Below, piece after piece: positions 26,087-34,974 of a DNA stretch of 64,000 nt. Made by a program: the position numbers and the translations under genes. The stretch is from Pontibacter arcticus (GTDB lineage Bacteria > Bacteroidota > Bacteroidia > Cytophagales > Hymenobacteraceae), in contig NZ_QMDV01000001.1 of assembly GCF_003284895.1 (NCBI RefSeq), positions 709,080 to 773,079 of the forward strand, given 5' to 3'. Under the pieces are notes generated by a model. The model did not search any database and was not told the DNA's origin. It was given only the letters and a program-made list of their open reading frames with translations. Every line of letters starts with the position of its first letter. Within the stretch, counting starts at the first letter, position 1.

Positions 26087-29000
26087 TTAATTAATCAGTA
26101 CTTGCTTTGTAATTACTTCTTTATCCATTGTAAACTGAAGTAAATAAACACCTTGGGGCTTATCTTTTACGTTGATGGTTTGCCTAATCTCCCCTGCTAC
26201 CTCCCCGAATACCTGACTATAAACGGTCTGCCCTTTCGCATTAATTAGTCTTATAGCTAAATTCGTTTTACCTGACAGAGGCAACACAATGTGCAGCGCT
26301 TCACTTGTAGGGTTCGGAAATATGGATATTTTCTTAGGGGTTTCGATTTCCTTTATACCTGTACAGGTGGAGACGATTACGTCTTTTGTAGACACTGCTA
26401 CACAGCCATTCTCGTCTATAAAAGTATAAGTAAGCTTATGTATTCCAACTCCAGCAGTATTTGGATGAAATATGCCTTTGGCAGTAACTGCAGTGCCCGT
26501 CCAAGTGCCGCTATCCGGACTAAAGCCAGTTAAGGTATAGGTAGGTATAGTTGAGCAGACTGTTTCATTGATGCCAGCCGTAGCTACAGCCGCCGGTTTT
26601 ATTATTGCTGTTACGGCAATTCTTGCACTCTCACAACCTTCAGCTGAAACTACAGTTGCATAGTATAGAGTTGATTGTGTAAGCAAAGGAGTTGTAAACA
26701 CCTGCCCCAAGGCAAGTGGCTCTATGGCGCTTGTTGAAGCATACCACTTGTAAGTGCCGCCTTCAGGCGCACCGGTTGCATAAAAGTTTACACTACTGGT
26801 GCCGCACTTAAGACCTGAGAGAACAGTTGGCCCTACTGGAACTCCTGTCTCAATTGATAAAGATTGCCTTTCGCTATATCCACAATGATTATAGGCTGTT
26901 ACTGTAATTACCCCTGCTTCTGCTCCTGCTTTAACTCTTATCCTGGGAGAATCCTGTCCCTCAAGAATTACCCATCCAAAAGGCACGTTCCACTCATACC
27001 CGGCCGCATTACTTACAGCAGGCACTTCATAAATAACTTGAGCGCCGGCGCATGGCTTTGCAACTGAAGCAGAAATACCATTTGGCATATCAGGCTTAGA
27101 ATTTACGTTTAAAGTTAACTTAATTCGTTCTCCTTCGCAGCCATTGCTAAACCGTATGGAAACATAAAAATTTGTTGTAATACTAACCACTGGTGTATAA
27201 AATCTGGACTCCGATTCCGAAGACCGATCTTCCCAAATTGGGTCAGGAGATGTTGCGGATGCATACCAACGGTAAGTTGCACCATATGGCGCCCCACTTG
27301 CAACAAAGACTGTATTGCCCGTTCCGCAGGTTTTTTTAGAGAGGTCCCGCACGGTTGGCGCAAAAACATTAGCAGGAGCAACAGCCAGGCTTCTTTTAAT
27401 TTCCTGCCCACATGCTCCAGGTATTGTAACAGTAACCTCTCCGGCCGATGCCCCTACTCTTACTTTGACTTTATTTGTTCCCTGGCCATCAGTAATTATC
27501 CATCCTTCAGGTACTACCCAAGTATAGGAAGTGGCCTGGTAGGCTGATTGAGCTGTATAGGTTACACCTGTTGTACCCGGGCAGGGGTTGGATACACTTG
27601 CAATAATTGAAGGAGCAGGCTCAACGGATAAACTGATGTTGGTGCCATTATCAGTACCTGTAATAGCAGGGGCTGAGCTGATAATTTTAATCCGGTAACC
27701 ATTGCCGCCGTATATATTTGCCGGAATAGTAGCAACGATTTTATTATCTTCACCTGTACCGGTGCCAATAATTTTAGACTCTACAAATGAGCCTTTTTCA
27801 TCTGAAAGCAGTGCCGTATATGAAGTGCATCCACTATTATTGCCTGTAATAGAAAAGGGTATCTCGATAGTTGAGCCAGGGCATATAGCCGCCCCGGAAA
27901 CATTACCTGTAACAATTACAGGCAGTTCACCACTCAAAGCGCTCAGTTTAGCAACATAATATTGCTCTGATGCTGAAACACTATTCTTGATTGTATGGCA
28001 TCCGAAGTTTACGGTTTGATGCGTACCTGTTCTGTTGAACGAACCAACTAAATAGATATTCTGTCTGCTATCAACGCTTATTCCTCTGCTTACTATATCA
28101 TATAAAGGAGAGGTCGTTGCTTTTTCTGCCCAGACAGCGTTGCCGTTTACATCATATCTGGTTACATAAATGCCATAATCAGTATTCCCGTATTTTGCAT
28201 TACCAATTACCAACTGCCTGGACCCGAAAATAGCTGTGTAACTAAAAACGCCGGTAATATAAATATTGTCTTTCGGATCGATCGTAAGTCCAGTTGCAAA
28301 GGCAAAGATTCCCCCGGTTTCTGTTACCCATTTAAAATTCCCTTCAGTATCATATTTTGCAAAGAAGCCATTCGTACCGGCAATAGACGCTGTAAGTTCA
28401 GGACCAGCTTCAAATCTTGTATAATTATTAAACCGGCCTACCAGGTAAACATTTTTGTTCTTATCCACAGCTATCAGGCTGCTTCTGGTTTCGCTATAAT
28501 CTTCCTGGTTTTGATTAATGAGTTTTGCCCAGTGCAACTGCCCGTTTGGCTGATATTTTGAAACAAAAGTATTGGGGCCTCCTTTACTATTTGTTAATAG
28601 CAGGGAGCTAAACTCCAGAGTTCCCACAGAAATTGAACTAGTGATATAAACAGCTCCTTCCACATCTGTAGTCATGCCAATCTCATAGTTTTTACCACTA
28701 GATCCTTTGATCGTATTTCCCCATTGCACTTTACCATGCACATCATATTTCACAACAAAAAATGCGTTGTTAGTGCCACTCGAAAGTGTAACATCGCTAA
28801 AAGAGGTACTACCGCTGAAGGTACCTGTTATGTATAACTCCCCGGCAGGAGAAGCAGCAATAGCAGCAACGTTATAATGGGATCCATTTGTTTGAGTAGC
28901 CCAGATTACATTTCCTGATTCACTATACTTTACCGCAAAGTAATTAGACCCGGTACTCGCAGTCAGTTTATAATCTCCCAGCGTCATCGTGCCGAGAAAA

Positions 29001-31177
29001 GAACCCATCAAATACAGATTATCTTGCGCATCTACTGCCATATCGACGACATACCCCGGCAACTGCTTCGCCCACAGCACCTGCCCTTCTGCATTATACT
29101 TAGCTAAAAAAATTTGCTTGCTGCCATCATTGATCGTGAGTGTAACCGAACCAAGCTTTAAACTTTCTGAAAATTGCCCGGTTGCATAGACATTACCCTT
29201 ACTGTCAATTACACTAATATCAGCCGAAGAATATCCTGTATTTGTTTCATTTTTAACCCAAGACCACTCGAAAGCACTGCCTGCAACTGGTACTGGTTCT
29301 ACTCTTACTGTAACAGTAGAAGTACTGCTGCACCCATTTTTTATACCTGTTACCGTATATGTGGTGGTTGCCTGGGGCGATGCAACAGGATCAGCAATAT
29401 TCGGGTCACTCAAACCTTTAGCCGGGGACCATATATAAACATCTGCGCCCGAAGCATAAAGATTTGTTGAAGAACCCTCTTGTATGGCTCTGGCCGCTGC
29501 TGAAGCTATTACTACTGGCGGTTTATTCATGGTGAGGCTTTTCTCATTACTTGTCCCGTTAACTTTAGGGGAAGAGGCTACCACTCTGATTTTATAGCCA
29601 GGGCCTGTAGCAAGCCAGGCAGGTATGGTTGCAGCAATTGGGCTTGTGGCACCGCTGCCGATCACTGTAGGATCAGAAAAGGTCCCATAAGAATTTGAGA
29701 GTTGTACAGAGAAAATATTATCTGTTCCGAAATCACCATTTGTTGAAAAGGGAACTTCCATAGCTACCCCCGCACATAAGACAGCCGTTTTAAGATCTCC
29801 TGTGGTTATGGATGGAACAGGCTTTGGCATAGTCATAGAACTTAGCTTCCCTACCACAATACCTTGCTCCAGTGTACTTGAACCAAATACAGCGGGGCCA
29901 CTGAAATCACCTGTAAAGTAGATAGTGCCATTCCCGCTTATACTTAGCTTCTTTACAAGGTCCAGTCCAGCGCCCCCGGCTTGTGTGGCGCCCAGTACAT
30001 CAGCCGTCGGGCTGTACTTTATAAAGAACATGTCGTAAGCACCAGTCGAAACTAAAGCAGTATTATCAAAAGAGACAGATCCTTCAAAATGGCCTGCTAT
30101 GTATAGATTCCCGTCAATATCTCTGCCTATACTGGCGCTTCTTGCATCTCCGGAGCTTTCCTGCTTTTTTATCCATTGTAAAATACCTGCCGCACTATAC
30201 TTTGCCAGAAATATATTACCTGTTGCATTGCCTGAAACAGCAGCAGAGCCAAAAGTTGCCCTGTTTTGAAAAAATCCTGATATGTAGCTATTTCCTGTTT
30301 CATCTACGACAATACCTGTTCCCACATCGCTGCCCTCTGGGCCTCCGGCCTGTTTTGCCCATAATGCATTTCCATTTGTATCATACCTTGCCACGAAGAT
30401 ATCAGCTGGCCTGGTTACATCGCTGTGGTTAGTTAAGGTGGTGGTACCAAACGCAGCGGTCATCCAAAACTGGCCTGTCAGGTATAAGCTCCCACTCTGA
30501 TCGGTTGTTATATCATGTGTAAAGCAGCTCCCTAAGCCTCCTGCCATTTTCACCCAGCTTATATCACCCTCACTGGTATACTTTGAAATAAAAAGCTGCT
30601 CATTTTTTGTTGCCGTGATAATGACCTCTCCAAACGTAGCTGTTTTAAAGAAATTGCCGGTTACATAAGCGCTACCATTTACATCAACTGCTATGTTAGT
30701 ACCCCTTACATCTCCATCCGCACTGCCAGCTTTCTTAGCCCATACAACTTTTCCGCTCTGATCGAACTTTGTAACAAAGGCACTTCTATCTTCGGAGCTC
30801 GTGAGCGTAAATTTGCCCAGCGTAACAGTTCCTTTAAAATTACCTGTTATGTAAGGATTACCACTGGCATCGACAGCTATATCTGCGCTTTCAACAACCG
30901 AAGTGCCTGTAATTGCATTAGCCCATATCATATTTCCATTGCTATCATACTTGGCAATAAATGTATTACCATCCGGGCCGCCTGTAAGGGTTGTGGGGCC
31001 AAAAGAAATAGAATTGGCAAAGCCGCCGATAACATAGCTATTCCCATTTACATCTGTTACCATACTTTTGCTCTCATGAGCATGAGTACTTCCAGCTTCT
31101 TTTATCCACTGCCAGTCTTGGCTTGCTGCAGGTAACGAGAGAACAATAAAGAACAAAAGAAGTAACTGTTTGAGCAT
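26087..31177 (-). CDS. Giant secreted protein: two seven-repeat (SBBP-type) propellers, PKD/Ig-like domains, T9SS sorting domain
   Basis: A ~1,696-residue exported protein, started here at ATG 31,177 (MLKQLLLLFFIVLSLPAASQ signal peptide); ATG 31,207 would add ten residues in front. Residues ~50-450 hold seven units of the pattern GNxYVTGxFxxxxxFG-xxTL followed by FIAKYDxxGNxxW, and residues ~660-1080 hold seven more, as expected for two seven-bladed beta-propellers (SBBP repeats). Between and after them are PKD/Ig-like domains (SYTWVVPEGW, YEWNVPFGWVI, TYRWYAS, TYKWYAS). The last ~80 residues (SIFPNPTSEALHI...KQVLIN) are a type A T9SS signal for export and surface anchoring. Role likely adhesin or surface structure; ligand unknown. 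The gene is visibly AT-richer and poorer in TATACTT motifs (seven in 5.1 kb) than its neighbours. Confidence 0.9.
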   Translation of the reverse strand: MLKQLLLLFFIVLSLPAASQDWQWIKEAGSTHAHESKSMVTDVNGNSYVIGGFANSISFGPTTLTGGPDGNTFIAKYDSNGNMIWANAITGTSVVESADIAVDASGNPYITGNFKGTVTLGKFTLTSSEDRSAFVTKFDQSGKVVWAKKAGSADGDVRGTNIAVDVNGSAYVTGNFFKTATFGEVIITATKNEQLFISKYTSEGDISWVKMAGGLGSCFTHDITTDQSGSLYLTGQFWMTAAFGTTTLTNHSDVTRPADIFVARYDTNGNALWAKQAGGPEGSDVGTGIVVDETGNSYISGFFQNRATFGSAAVSGNATGNIFLAKYSAAGILQWIKKQESSGDARSASIGRDIDGNLYIAGHFEGSVSFDNTALVSTGAYDMFFIKYSPTADVLGATQAGGAGLDLVKKLSISGNGTIYFTGDFSGPAVFGSSTLEQGIVVGKLSSMTMPKPVPSITTGDLKTAVLCAGVAMEVPFSTNGDFGTDNIFSVQLSNSYGTFSDPTVIGSGATSPIAATIPAWLATGPGYKIRVVASSPKVNGTSNEKSLTMNKPPVVIASAAARAIQEGSSTNLYASGADVYIWSPAKGLSDPNIADPVASPQATTTYTVTGIKNGCSSTSTVTVRVEPVPVAGSAFEWSWVKNETNTGYSSADISVIDSKGNVYATGQFSESLKLGSVTLTINDGSKQIFLAKYNAEGQVLWAKQLPGYVVDMAVDAQDNLYLMGSFLGTMTLGDYKLTASTGSNYFAVKYSESGNVIWATQTNGSHYNVAAIAASPAGELYITGTFSGSTSFSDVTLSSGTNNAFFVVKYDVHGKVQWGNTIKGSSGKNYEIGMTTDVEGAVYITSSISVGTLEFSSLLLTNSKGGPNTFVSKYQPNGQLHWAKLINQNQEDYSETRSSLIAVDKNKNVYLVGRFNNYTRFEAGPELTASIAGTNGFFAKYDTEGNFKWVTETGGIFAFATGLTIDPKDNIYITGVFSYTAIFGSRQLVIGNAKYGNTDYGIYVTRYDVNGNAVWAEKATTSPLYDIVSRGISVDSRQNIYLVGSFNRTGTHQTVNFGCHTIKNSVSASEQYYVAKLSALSGELPVIVTGNVSGAAICPGSTIEIPFSITGNNSGCTSYTALLSDEKGSFVESKIIGTGTGEDNKIVATIPANIYGGNGYRIKIISSAPAITGTDNGTNISLSVEPAPSIIASVSNPCPGTTGVTYTAQSAYQATSYTWVVPEGWIITDGQGTNKVKVRVGASAGEVTVTIPGACGQEIKRSLAVAPANVFAPTVRDLSKKTCGTGNTVFVASGAPYGATYRWYASATSPDPIWEDRSSESESRFYTPVVSITTNFYVSIRFSNGCEGERIKLTLNVNSKPDMPNGISASVAKPCAGAQVIYEVPAVSNAAGYEWNVPFGWVILEGQDSPRIRVKAGAEAGVITVTAYNHCGYSERQSLSIETGVPVGPTVLSGLKCGTSSVNFYATGAPEGGTYKWYASTSAIEPLALGQVFTTPLLTQSTLYYATVVSAEGCESARIAVTAIIKPAAVATAGINETVCSTIPTYTLTGFSPDSGTWTGTAVTAKGIFHPNTAGVGIHKLTYTFIDENGCVAVSTKDVIVSTCTGIKEIETPKKISIFPNPTSEALHIVLPLSGKTNLAIRLINAKGQTVYSQVFGEVAGEIRQTINVKDKPQGVYLLQFTMDKEVITKQVLIN

Positions 31178-31510
31178 AAGCTTACAGGTATGGGGAAGGA
31201 TTATCAATAAGTTTTAAAGTTTTTTGATAACAGCGTTTTATTAAGAAGAAGTAATAGCCTGACGTCAAGAAATAATAGTTCTTTTACCCGATAGTAGCTA
31301 ATACCTAAATTAGCTACTATTATAATTCTTCAAGTATATAAATATACTTATATACTTGAAGAATTAAGTTTTTTAATAAGTTAAGTTGCAGATTGAGCTA
31401 CATCATTGCAATGCGGGCCTCTGAAATAGCAGGAGGAAATAAGGCATGCGCCTGTGTTAATGCTGGTACACGGCTGTAAAAAACGACGTTGATAGTTTTA
31501 CCCTTCTGCT
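31178..31510. other. Intergenic region upstream of the giant gene
   Basis: About 330 AT-rich bases containing the motif-rich inverted repeat at 31,324-31,365 and otherwise no ORF or RNA gene that I recognise. The promoter of the giant gene must lie in its proximal part. Confidence 0.5.
31324..31365. repeat. Inverted repeat built of TATACTT motifs
   Basis: Perfect 17-base arms AATTCTTCAAGTATATA / TATATACTTGAAGAATT around the loop AATATACT. Each arm contains one AAGTATA/TATACTT site and the loop junction adds a third. It is 145 bases from the STAS-like gene stop and could be a weak terminator or a protein-binding site. Confidence 0.8.
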
Positions 31511-31933
31511 TTATCTTATTGCTTCCAGTTTATCCTTACACGAAAACCACTTTTTCGCAGCGGAACGGCTTTCTAGCATACTGATCTCAATTGGTAAGCT
31601 GTAACTGGTAATGAGTAGCGAAATAACCTGAAACAGATTATCGTCCCAGAGATAGTCCGGTGATTCCAGTAAAGCGATTTTTCGCAGAGGTGTATGAGGA
31701 ATATTCTGAATAAAGCAATGAATAACTTCCTCGGTTAGTATACCGCCCGCAGGCATGCCAGAGTCTATAATCAGGTTAGCAACTTCTTTTTCCTGAATGG
31801 TGCGGAATAGAAAAGCAACAGTTTGCAAAAACCGGGAAGATTCTACACTTAGCTCATCAGACCATGAAACATTTAACACGTTGCCGGTCTCCTCATATAC
31901 CAACTCCATTAAGTCATACTTAATTACACTCAT
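31511..31933 (-). CDS. STAS/SpoIIAA-like hypothetical protein
   Basis: A 140-residue soluble protein with no export signal. The order of elements, strand (DLMELVYEETGNVLNVSWSD), helix (ESSRFLQTVAFLFRTIQEK), strand (VANLIIDSG), helix, strand (KIALLESPDYL) and a last helix ending SRSAAKKWFSCK, fits the SpoIIAA/STAS-like family and mirrors the gene at 24,061. A conserved function is not known. It lies between the lipoprotein gene and the giant T9SS gene on the same strand, with 166 bases upstream and no obvious terminator before it. Confidence 0.7.
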   Translation of the reverse strand: MSVIKYDLMELVYEETGNVLNVSWSDELSVESSRFLQTVAFLFRTIQEKEVANLIIDSGMPAGGILTEEVIHCFIQNIPHTPLRKIALLESPDYLWDDNLFQVISLLITSYSLPIEISMLESRSAAKKWFSCKDKLEAIR

Positions 31934-32099
31934 TGCAGGCGTAAATTAGGCTTAAAACTATAAAAAATTAAGGTAGTTTGATTTCAGGAGCTATTATACA
32001 GCTATGCTGCAGCTGTTAGTTTATGTAGTATGTAAGAAATAAACTGTTTATGCAGGCAACACAGTTTAAAATACAGCCATACTGTTGCTAACGCTTAAA

Positions 32100-32657
32100 T
32101 TAGTAAGTGGCGTTGTAATTTATCAAAAACTCGATTCTGGTAACCTGATTCTGCTGCACTTCAACCGGATAAATATTTCCTTCTCCATCCATCAGATTGG
32201 CAAAAAGTCCTTCTTCCTCTTTCGTGAAAAGGCTGTACTTGCCAGGCTCCAGCGAAACAGTAAAATTGCCGTTAGCATCTGTAATAACCTGTGTTACCAG
32301 TTTAGTTTGAATGTTGGAATAAAAAACACCAGTAGCTTTCGCTTTGGATGTGTTTGTGAGGGTATAAATGTACACGGTGCGCTGTACACCATTTTTGGAG
32401 GATCTTCGTGGCGCATCCGGCGAAGGCATTTGGTTCCCTTGCTGCCAGAACACTTGCCCGGCGATGCCCTGTTTTATACTTGGCTGCTGGCTTTCTTTGG
32501 TTTGATCTGCACCTACTGAGATAGCTTCTACCGGGGATTGATTCGGCAATTCAGCTATAGGTTCGGTTTCAGAAGCTGGGCTGTCAGGAGCGGCAGGCTT
32601 TGAGTTCCGGCAACTGAGCAACAGCAAAACCAGCGGCAATAGCAGCAGCTTTTTCAT
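32100..32657 (-). CDS. Lipoprotein with carboxypeptidase-regulatory-like domain
   Basis: A 185-residue lipoprotein: signal MKKLLLLPLVLLLLSC with lipobox Cys-16, then a Pro/Ser/Glu-rich linker to about residue 65, then a small beta-sandwich domain (IAGQVFWQQGNQMPSPDA...VYIYTLTN...VITDANGNFTVSLEPGKYSLFTKEE) typical of CarboxypepD_reg-like folds found in surface proteins. No catalytic residues are apparent. It follows ftsY by 14 bases on the same strand, so it is probably in the ribosomal/ftsY transcription unit or read through from it. Confidence 0.78.
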   Translation of the reverse strand: MKKLLLLPLVLLLLSCRNSKPAAPDSPASETEPIAELPNQSPVEAISVGADQTKESQQPSIKQGIAGQVFWQQGNQMPSPDAPRRSSKNGVQRTVYIYTLTNTSKAKATGVFYSNIQTKLVTQVITDANGNFTVSLEPGKYSLFTKEEEGLFANLMDGEGNIYPVEVQQNQVTRIEFLINYNATY

Positions 32658-32671
32658 AGAAAGGCTTCAGG

Positions 32672-33631
32672 TTACTTACGCGAAAAGAATGACTCTACGA
32701 ATGCGTTCTTATCGAACAGCTGCAGGTCCTCTATTTTCTCGCCTACTCCAATATACTTCACCGGAATCTTAAACTCATCTGAAATACCGATTACAACACC
32801 GCCTTTGGCTGTACCGTCCAGTTTTGTAATGGCCAGGGCCGTTACATCAGTAGCTTTGGTAAATTCGCGTGCCTGCATAATAGCATTCTGACCGGTGCTG
32901 CCATCCAGTACCAATAGTACTTCGTGCGGTGCTACCGGAATCACCTTTTCCATTACGCGCTTAATCTTGGAGAGCTCATTCATCAGGCCCACTTTGTTAT
33001 GCAGTCGGCCAGCCGTATCGATGATCACCACATCAGCACCTAACTCTACTCCTTTTTTAACGGCATCGTAGGCCACAGAAGCCGGGTCAGTATTCATGCC
33101 ATGCGAGATAACCGGTACACCTACGCGCTCACCCCAGATAATCAGCTGATCAACGGCAGCAGCCCGGAACGTATCCGCAGCGCCTAATACCACTTTTTTA
33201 CCGGCTTTCTGAAATTGCGAGGCCAGCTTACCAATAGTGGTTGTTTTGCCTACACCGTTCACGCCTACTACCATAATCACGTAAGGTTTGGTATCGGCTG
33301 GCAGATCGAAATTAGCACCGTCGCCGGCTCTGTTCTCTTCGAGTAAGGCAGCAATTTCTTCGCGCAGAATGCGGTCCAGTTCGGAGGTGTTCACATACTT
33401 ATCACGGGCCACACGTTTCTCGATGCGGTCAATGATCTTCACTGTTGTTCCTACTCCTACATCGGCATGTACCAGAATTTCTTCCAGCTCATCCAGCACT
33501 TCCACATCAACAGTGGATTTGCCAATAACGGCCTTGCTTAACTGTCCGAAAAAGCTTGACTTGGTTTTTTCAAGGCCCTTGTCCAGCGATTCTTTTTTCT
33601 TCTCTTTGCTGAAAAAGTCAAAAATGCCCAT
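32672..33631 (-). CDS. ftsY: Signal recognition particle receptor FtsY
   Basis: The SRP receptor GTPase that docks ribosome-SRP complexes at the membrane for co-translational insertion. The 319-residue protein lacks the long acidic A-domain of E. coli, as usual in this phylum, and begins with a short amphipathic stretch (GIFDFFSKEKKKES). NG-domain motifs are clear: GVNGVGKTTTIGKLA (G1, about residues 123-137), DTFRAAAVDQL, VVIIDTAGRL (G3), TKLDGTAKGGVVIGI (G4) and VGEKIEDLQLFD near the C terminus. It is preceded by a terminator-like hairpin after the DUF4295 gene. Confidence 0.95.
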   Translation of the reverse strand: MGIFDFFSKEKKKESLDKGLEKTKSSFFGQLSKAVIGKSTVDVEVLDELEEILVHADVGVGTTVKIIDRIEKRVARDKYVNTSELDRILREEIAALLEENRAGDGANFDLPADTKPYVIMVVGVNGVGKTTTIGKLASQFQKAGKKVVLGAADTFRAAAVDQLIIWGERVGVPVISHGMNTDPASVAYDAVKKGVELGADVVIIDTAGRLHNKVGLMNELSKIKRVMEKVIPVAPHEVLLVLDGSTGQNAIMQAREFTKATDVTALAITKLDGTAKGGVVIGISDEFKIPVKYIGVGEKIEDLQLFDKNAFVESFFSRK

Positions 33632-33683
33632 ACCGGTGTTTTATGTAAGGATGAAAAGGGGTGCAGTGAACTGGTAATATACT

Positions 33684-33710
33684 AAAAAAGTCCCAATAGT
33701 GGGACTTCTT
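33684..33710 (-). terminator. Hairpin between DUF4295 gene and ftsY
   Basis: On the minus strand, AAGTCCCAC TATT GGGACTT followed by TTTTTAG, 33 bases past the DUF4295 stop. It would end or attenuate the ribosomal-protein message before ftsY. Confidence 0.7.
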
Positions 33711-33743
33711 CATGTAATGTATCTATAAGCAGAGTAGGCTTAA

Positions 33744-33896
33744 TTACTTTGCAAGAACGTCCTGTACTTTATCAACAGGCACCATTTCTTCTCTAAAGCT
33801 GTAAGCACCAGTCTTAGGCGACTTTACGGCTCTGATTACTTTTGCCCAGTCTTTACCTGTGGCGGTTTTTAGGGTTGCAACTACCTTCTTAGCCAT
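33744..33896 (-). CDS. DUF4295 family protein (50 aa)
   Basis: A 50-codon gene beginning MAKKVVATLKTATGKDWAKV and ending VDKVQDVLAK. This tiny basic protein is a hallmark of Bacteroidota, encoded directly after rpmG; it starts three bases past the rpmG stop codon. The size, charge and location suggest a ribosome-associated protein, and it is treated as such by genome annotation, but the precise role is not certain to me. Translational coupling to rpmG is likely from the spacing. Confidence 0.93.
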   Translation of the reverse strand: MAKKVVATLKTATGKDWAKVIRAVKSPKTGAYSFREEMVPVDKVQDVLAK

Positions 33897-33898
33897 GG

Positions 33899-34087
33899 TT
33901 ATTTAATTTCTTTATGAACAGTTACTTTTTTCAATACAGAGTTATACTTCTTAAGCTCTAAACGCTCAGTTGTATTCTTTCTATTCTTGGTAGTGATGTA
34001 CCTCGAAGTACCAGGCATGCCAGACGCTTTGTGCTCTGTACACTCCATAATCACCTGGATTCTATTACCTTTTGCTTTTTTAGCCAT
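33899..34087 (-). CDS. rpmG: 50S ribosomal protein L33
   Basis: A 62-residue basic protein with the L33 pattern ([12 protein letters not shown]...[35 protein letters not shown]). Only one Cys remains (CTEH), so this is the zinc-free type of L33. Expected just upstream of the DUF4295 gene, as in other Bacteroidota. Confidence 0.95.
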   Translation of the reverse strand: MAKKAKGNRIQVIMECTEHKASGMPGTSRYITTKNRKNTTERLELKKYNSVLKKVTVHKEIK

Positions 34088-34115
34088 CTCAACAGTAATT
34101 TTTTATTTAGGATTG

Positions 34116-34123
34116 CAAATATA
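34116..34123 (-). promoter_or_regulatory. Promoter -7 element for rpmG
   Basis: Minus-strand TATATTTG matches TAnnTTTG exactly, 29 bases before the rpmG start codon, indicating that rpmG-DUF4295 has its own promoter separate from rpmB. Confidence 0.6.
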
Positions 34124-34313
34124 ATCGCTTAGATCCTTAACTACAAACAAAGTATAAATTTTATTGTAAACTCCGCAGAACTTTTCCCGGATCTTACACC
34201 AATCTGTCACTCACTTATTTACCCTTTACTCAATTTTGCAAAATCGCCTGTTGCTGTTAAGGCTGCACAGATGGTTTTAGTGGCTAAGCAGGGCAAAAAC
34301 TTAAGCCAAAGTC

Positions 34314-34363
34314 AAAAAACAGCAACGGAGCGAGCAGGTCTCGCCTGGCTCCCTCCGTTGCTG
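34314..34363 (-). terminator. Strong terminator after rpmB
   Basis: CAGCAACGGAG / CTCCGTTGCTG stem with an inner helix (CGAG...CTCG) followed on the minus strand by TTTTTTGAC. Sixty bases past the rpmB stop codon. Confidence 0.75.
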
Positions 34364-34422
34364 GTATAATTTTATCTAAAATATCAGATGGCTTACGGCG
34401 CTACGCTACCGGATGGCTGTTT

Positions 34423-34662
34423 TTAGAAAACGATATAGCCCTGCTCTACTGATTTTTTCAATACAGCTGAGATACCGTTTTTGTTGATTGTTCTCAGTGC
34501 TGAAGTAGAAACTTTAAGCGTTACCCAAGCATCCTCTTCCGGGATGAAAAAACGCTTTTTCTGAAGGTTAGGGTAAAATCTACGCTTCGTTTTGTTGTTA
34601 GCGTGAGATACTTTGTTACCTACCTGTACTCTTTTTCCTGTTAAATCGCAAACTCGTGCCAT
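34423..34662 (-). CDS. rpmB: 50S ribosomal protein L28
   Basis: A 79-residue ribosomal protein with the L28 signature [21 protein letters not shown] at the N terminus, [20 protein letters not shown] in the middle and [21 protein letters not shown] toward the end. First gene of the rpmB / rpmG-DUF4295 / ftsY cluster on the minus strand. Confidence 0.95.
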   Translation of the reverse strand: MARVCDLTGKRVQVGNKVSHANNKTKRRFYPNLQKKRFFIPEEDAWVTLKVSTSALRTINKNGISAVLKKSVEQGYIVF

Positions 34663-34797
34663 CTTGTATGTTCTTCTAAATTATTCCAATAGGGGTGCAA
34701 ATATCTAAATTATAATACACAAAGTCAAAGGATGCGCTAAAGTTTTTCCTTTTTGTGTGTATAAAGCAGGTCAAACGGCCGGTTTTGGGTACAAAAT

Positions 34798-34974
34798 TTA
34801 TACTTGCCCGCCGGTGTTCCCTGTTTGTTTTCGCTTCTTATTAAACCCATAAGGGCAGTGTTTGCAGCCGTTTTCGCAGCAATAGCCGCGCTTTAAATGA
34901 TACTTGGCCGTAAACACCAGTAGCCCCTGCTCGTTCAGGTAATAATCTTCTTTTTCTTTTAATGGCTGTCCCAA
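34798..34974 (-). CDS. DUF5522 family protein, Cys-rich, TTG start (58 aa)
   Basis: A small gene outside usual length limits. Reading the minus strand from TTG 34,974 gives a peptide beginning MGQPLKEKEDYYLNEQGLLV and continuing FTAKYHLKRGYCCENGCKHCPYGF, then a basic tail to TAA at 34,798. The cluster CCxxxCxxC (about residues 32-40) with the preceding KYHLKRGYC is the DUF5522 hallmark and suggests a bound metal, zinc or an iron-sulfur cluster. An in-frame stop lies five codons upstream of the TTG and no ATG or GTG precedes the conserved part, so TTG is the only start that fits. Function unknown. Confidence 0.82.
   Translation of the reverse strand: MGQPLKEKEDYYLNEQGLLVFTAKYHLKRGYCCENGCKHCPYGFNKKRKQTGNTGGQV

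Larger units (their letters stand above)
34088..34422. other. Gap between rpmB and rpmG
   Basis: Unusually wide (335 bases) for this gene pair, which is often nearly adjacent. It contains the rpmB terminator hairpin (34,314-34,363), a probable rpmG promoter (34,116-34,123) and one AAGTATA motif. No other gene is visible. Confidence 0.55.

Noticed and set aside
34314..34363. Hairpin considered as a small regulatory RNA or tRNA-like gene
   Set aside because: A T run follows the stem on the minus strand directly downstream of rpmB, so a terminator explains it; there is no tRNA arm pattern.
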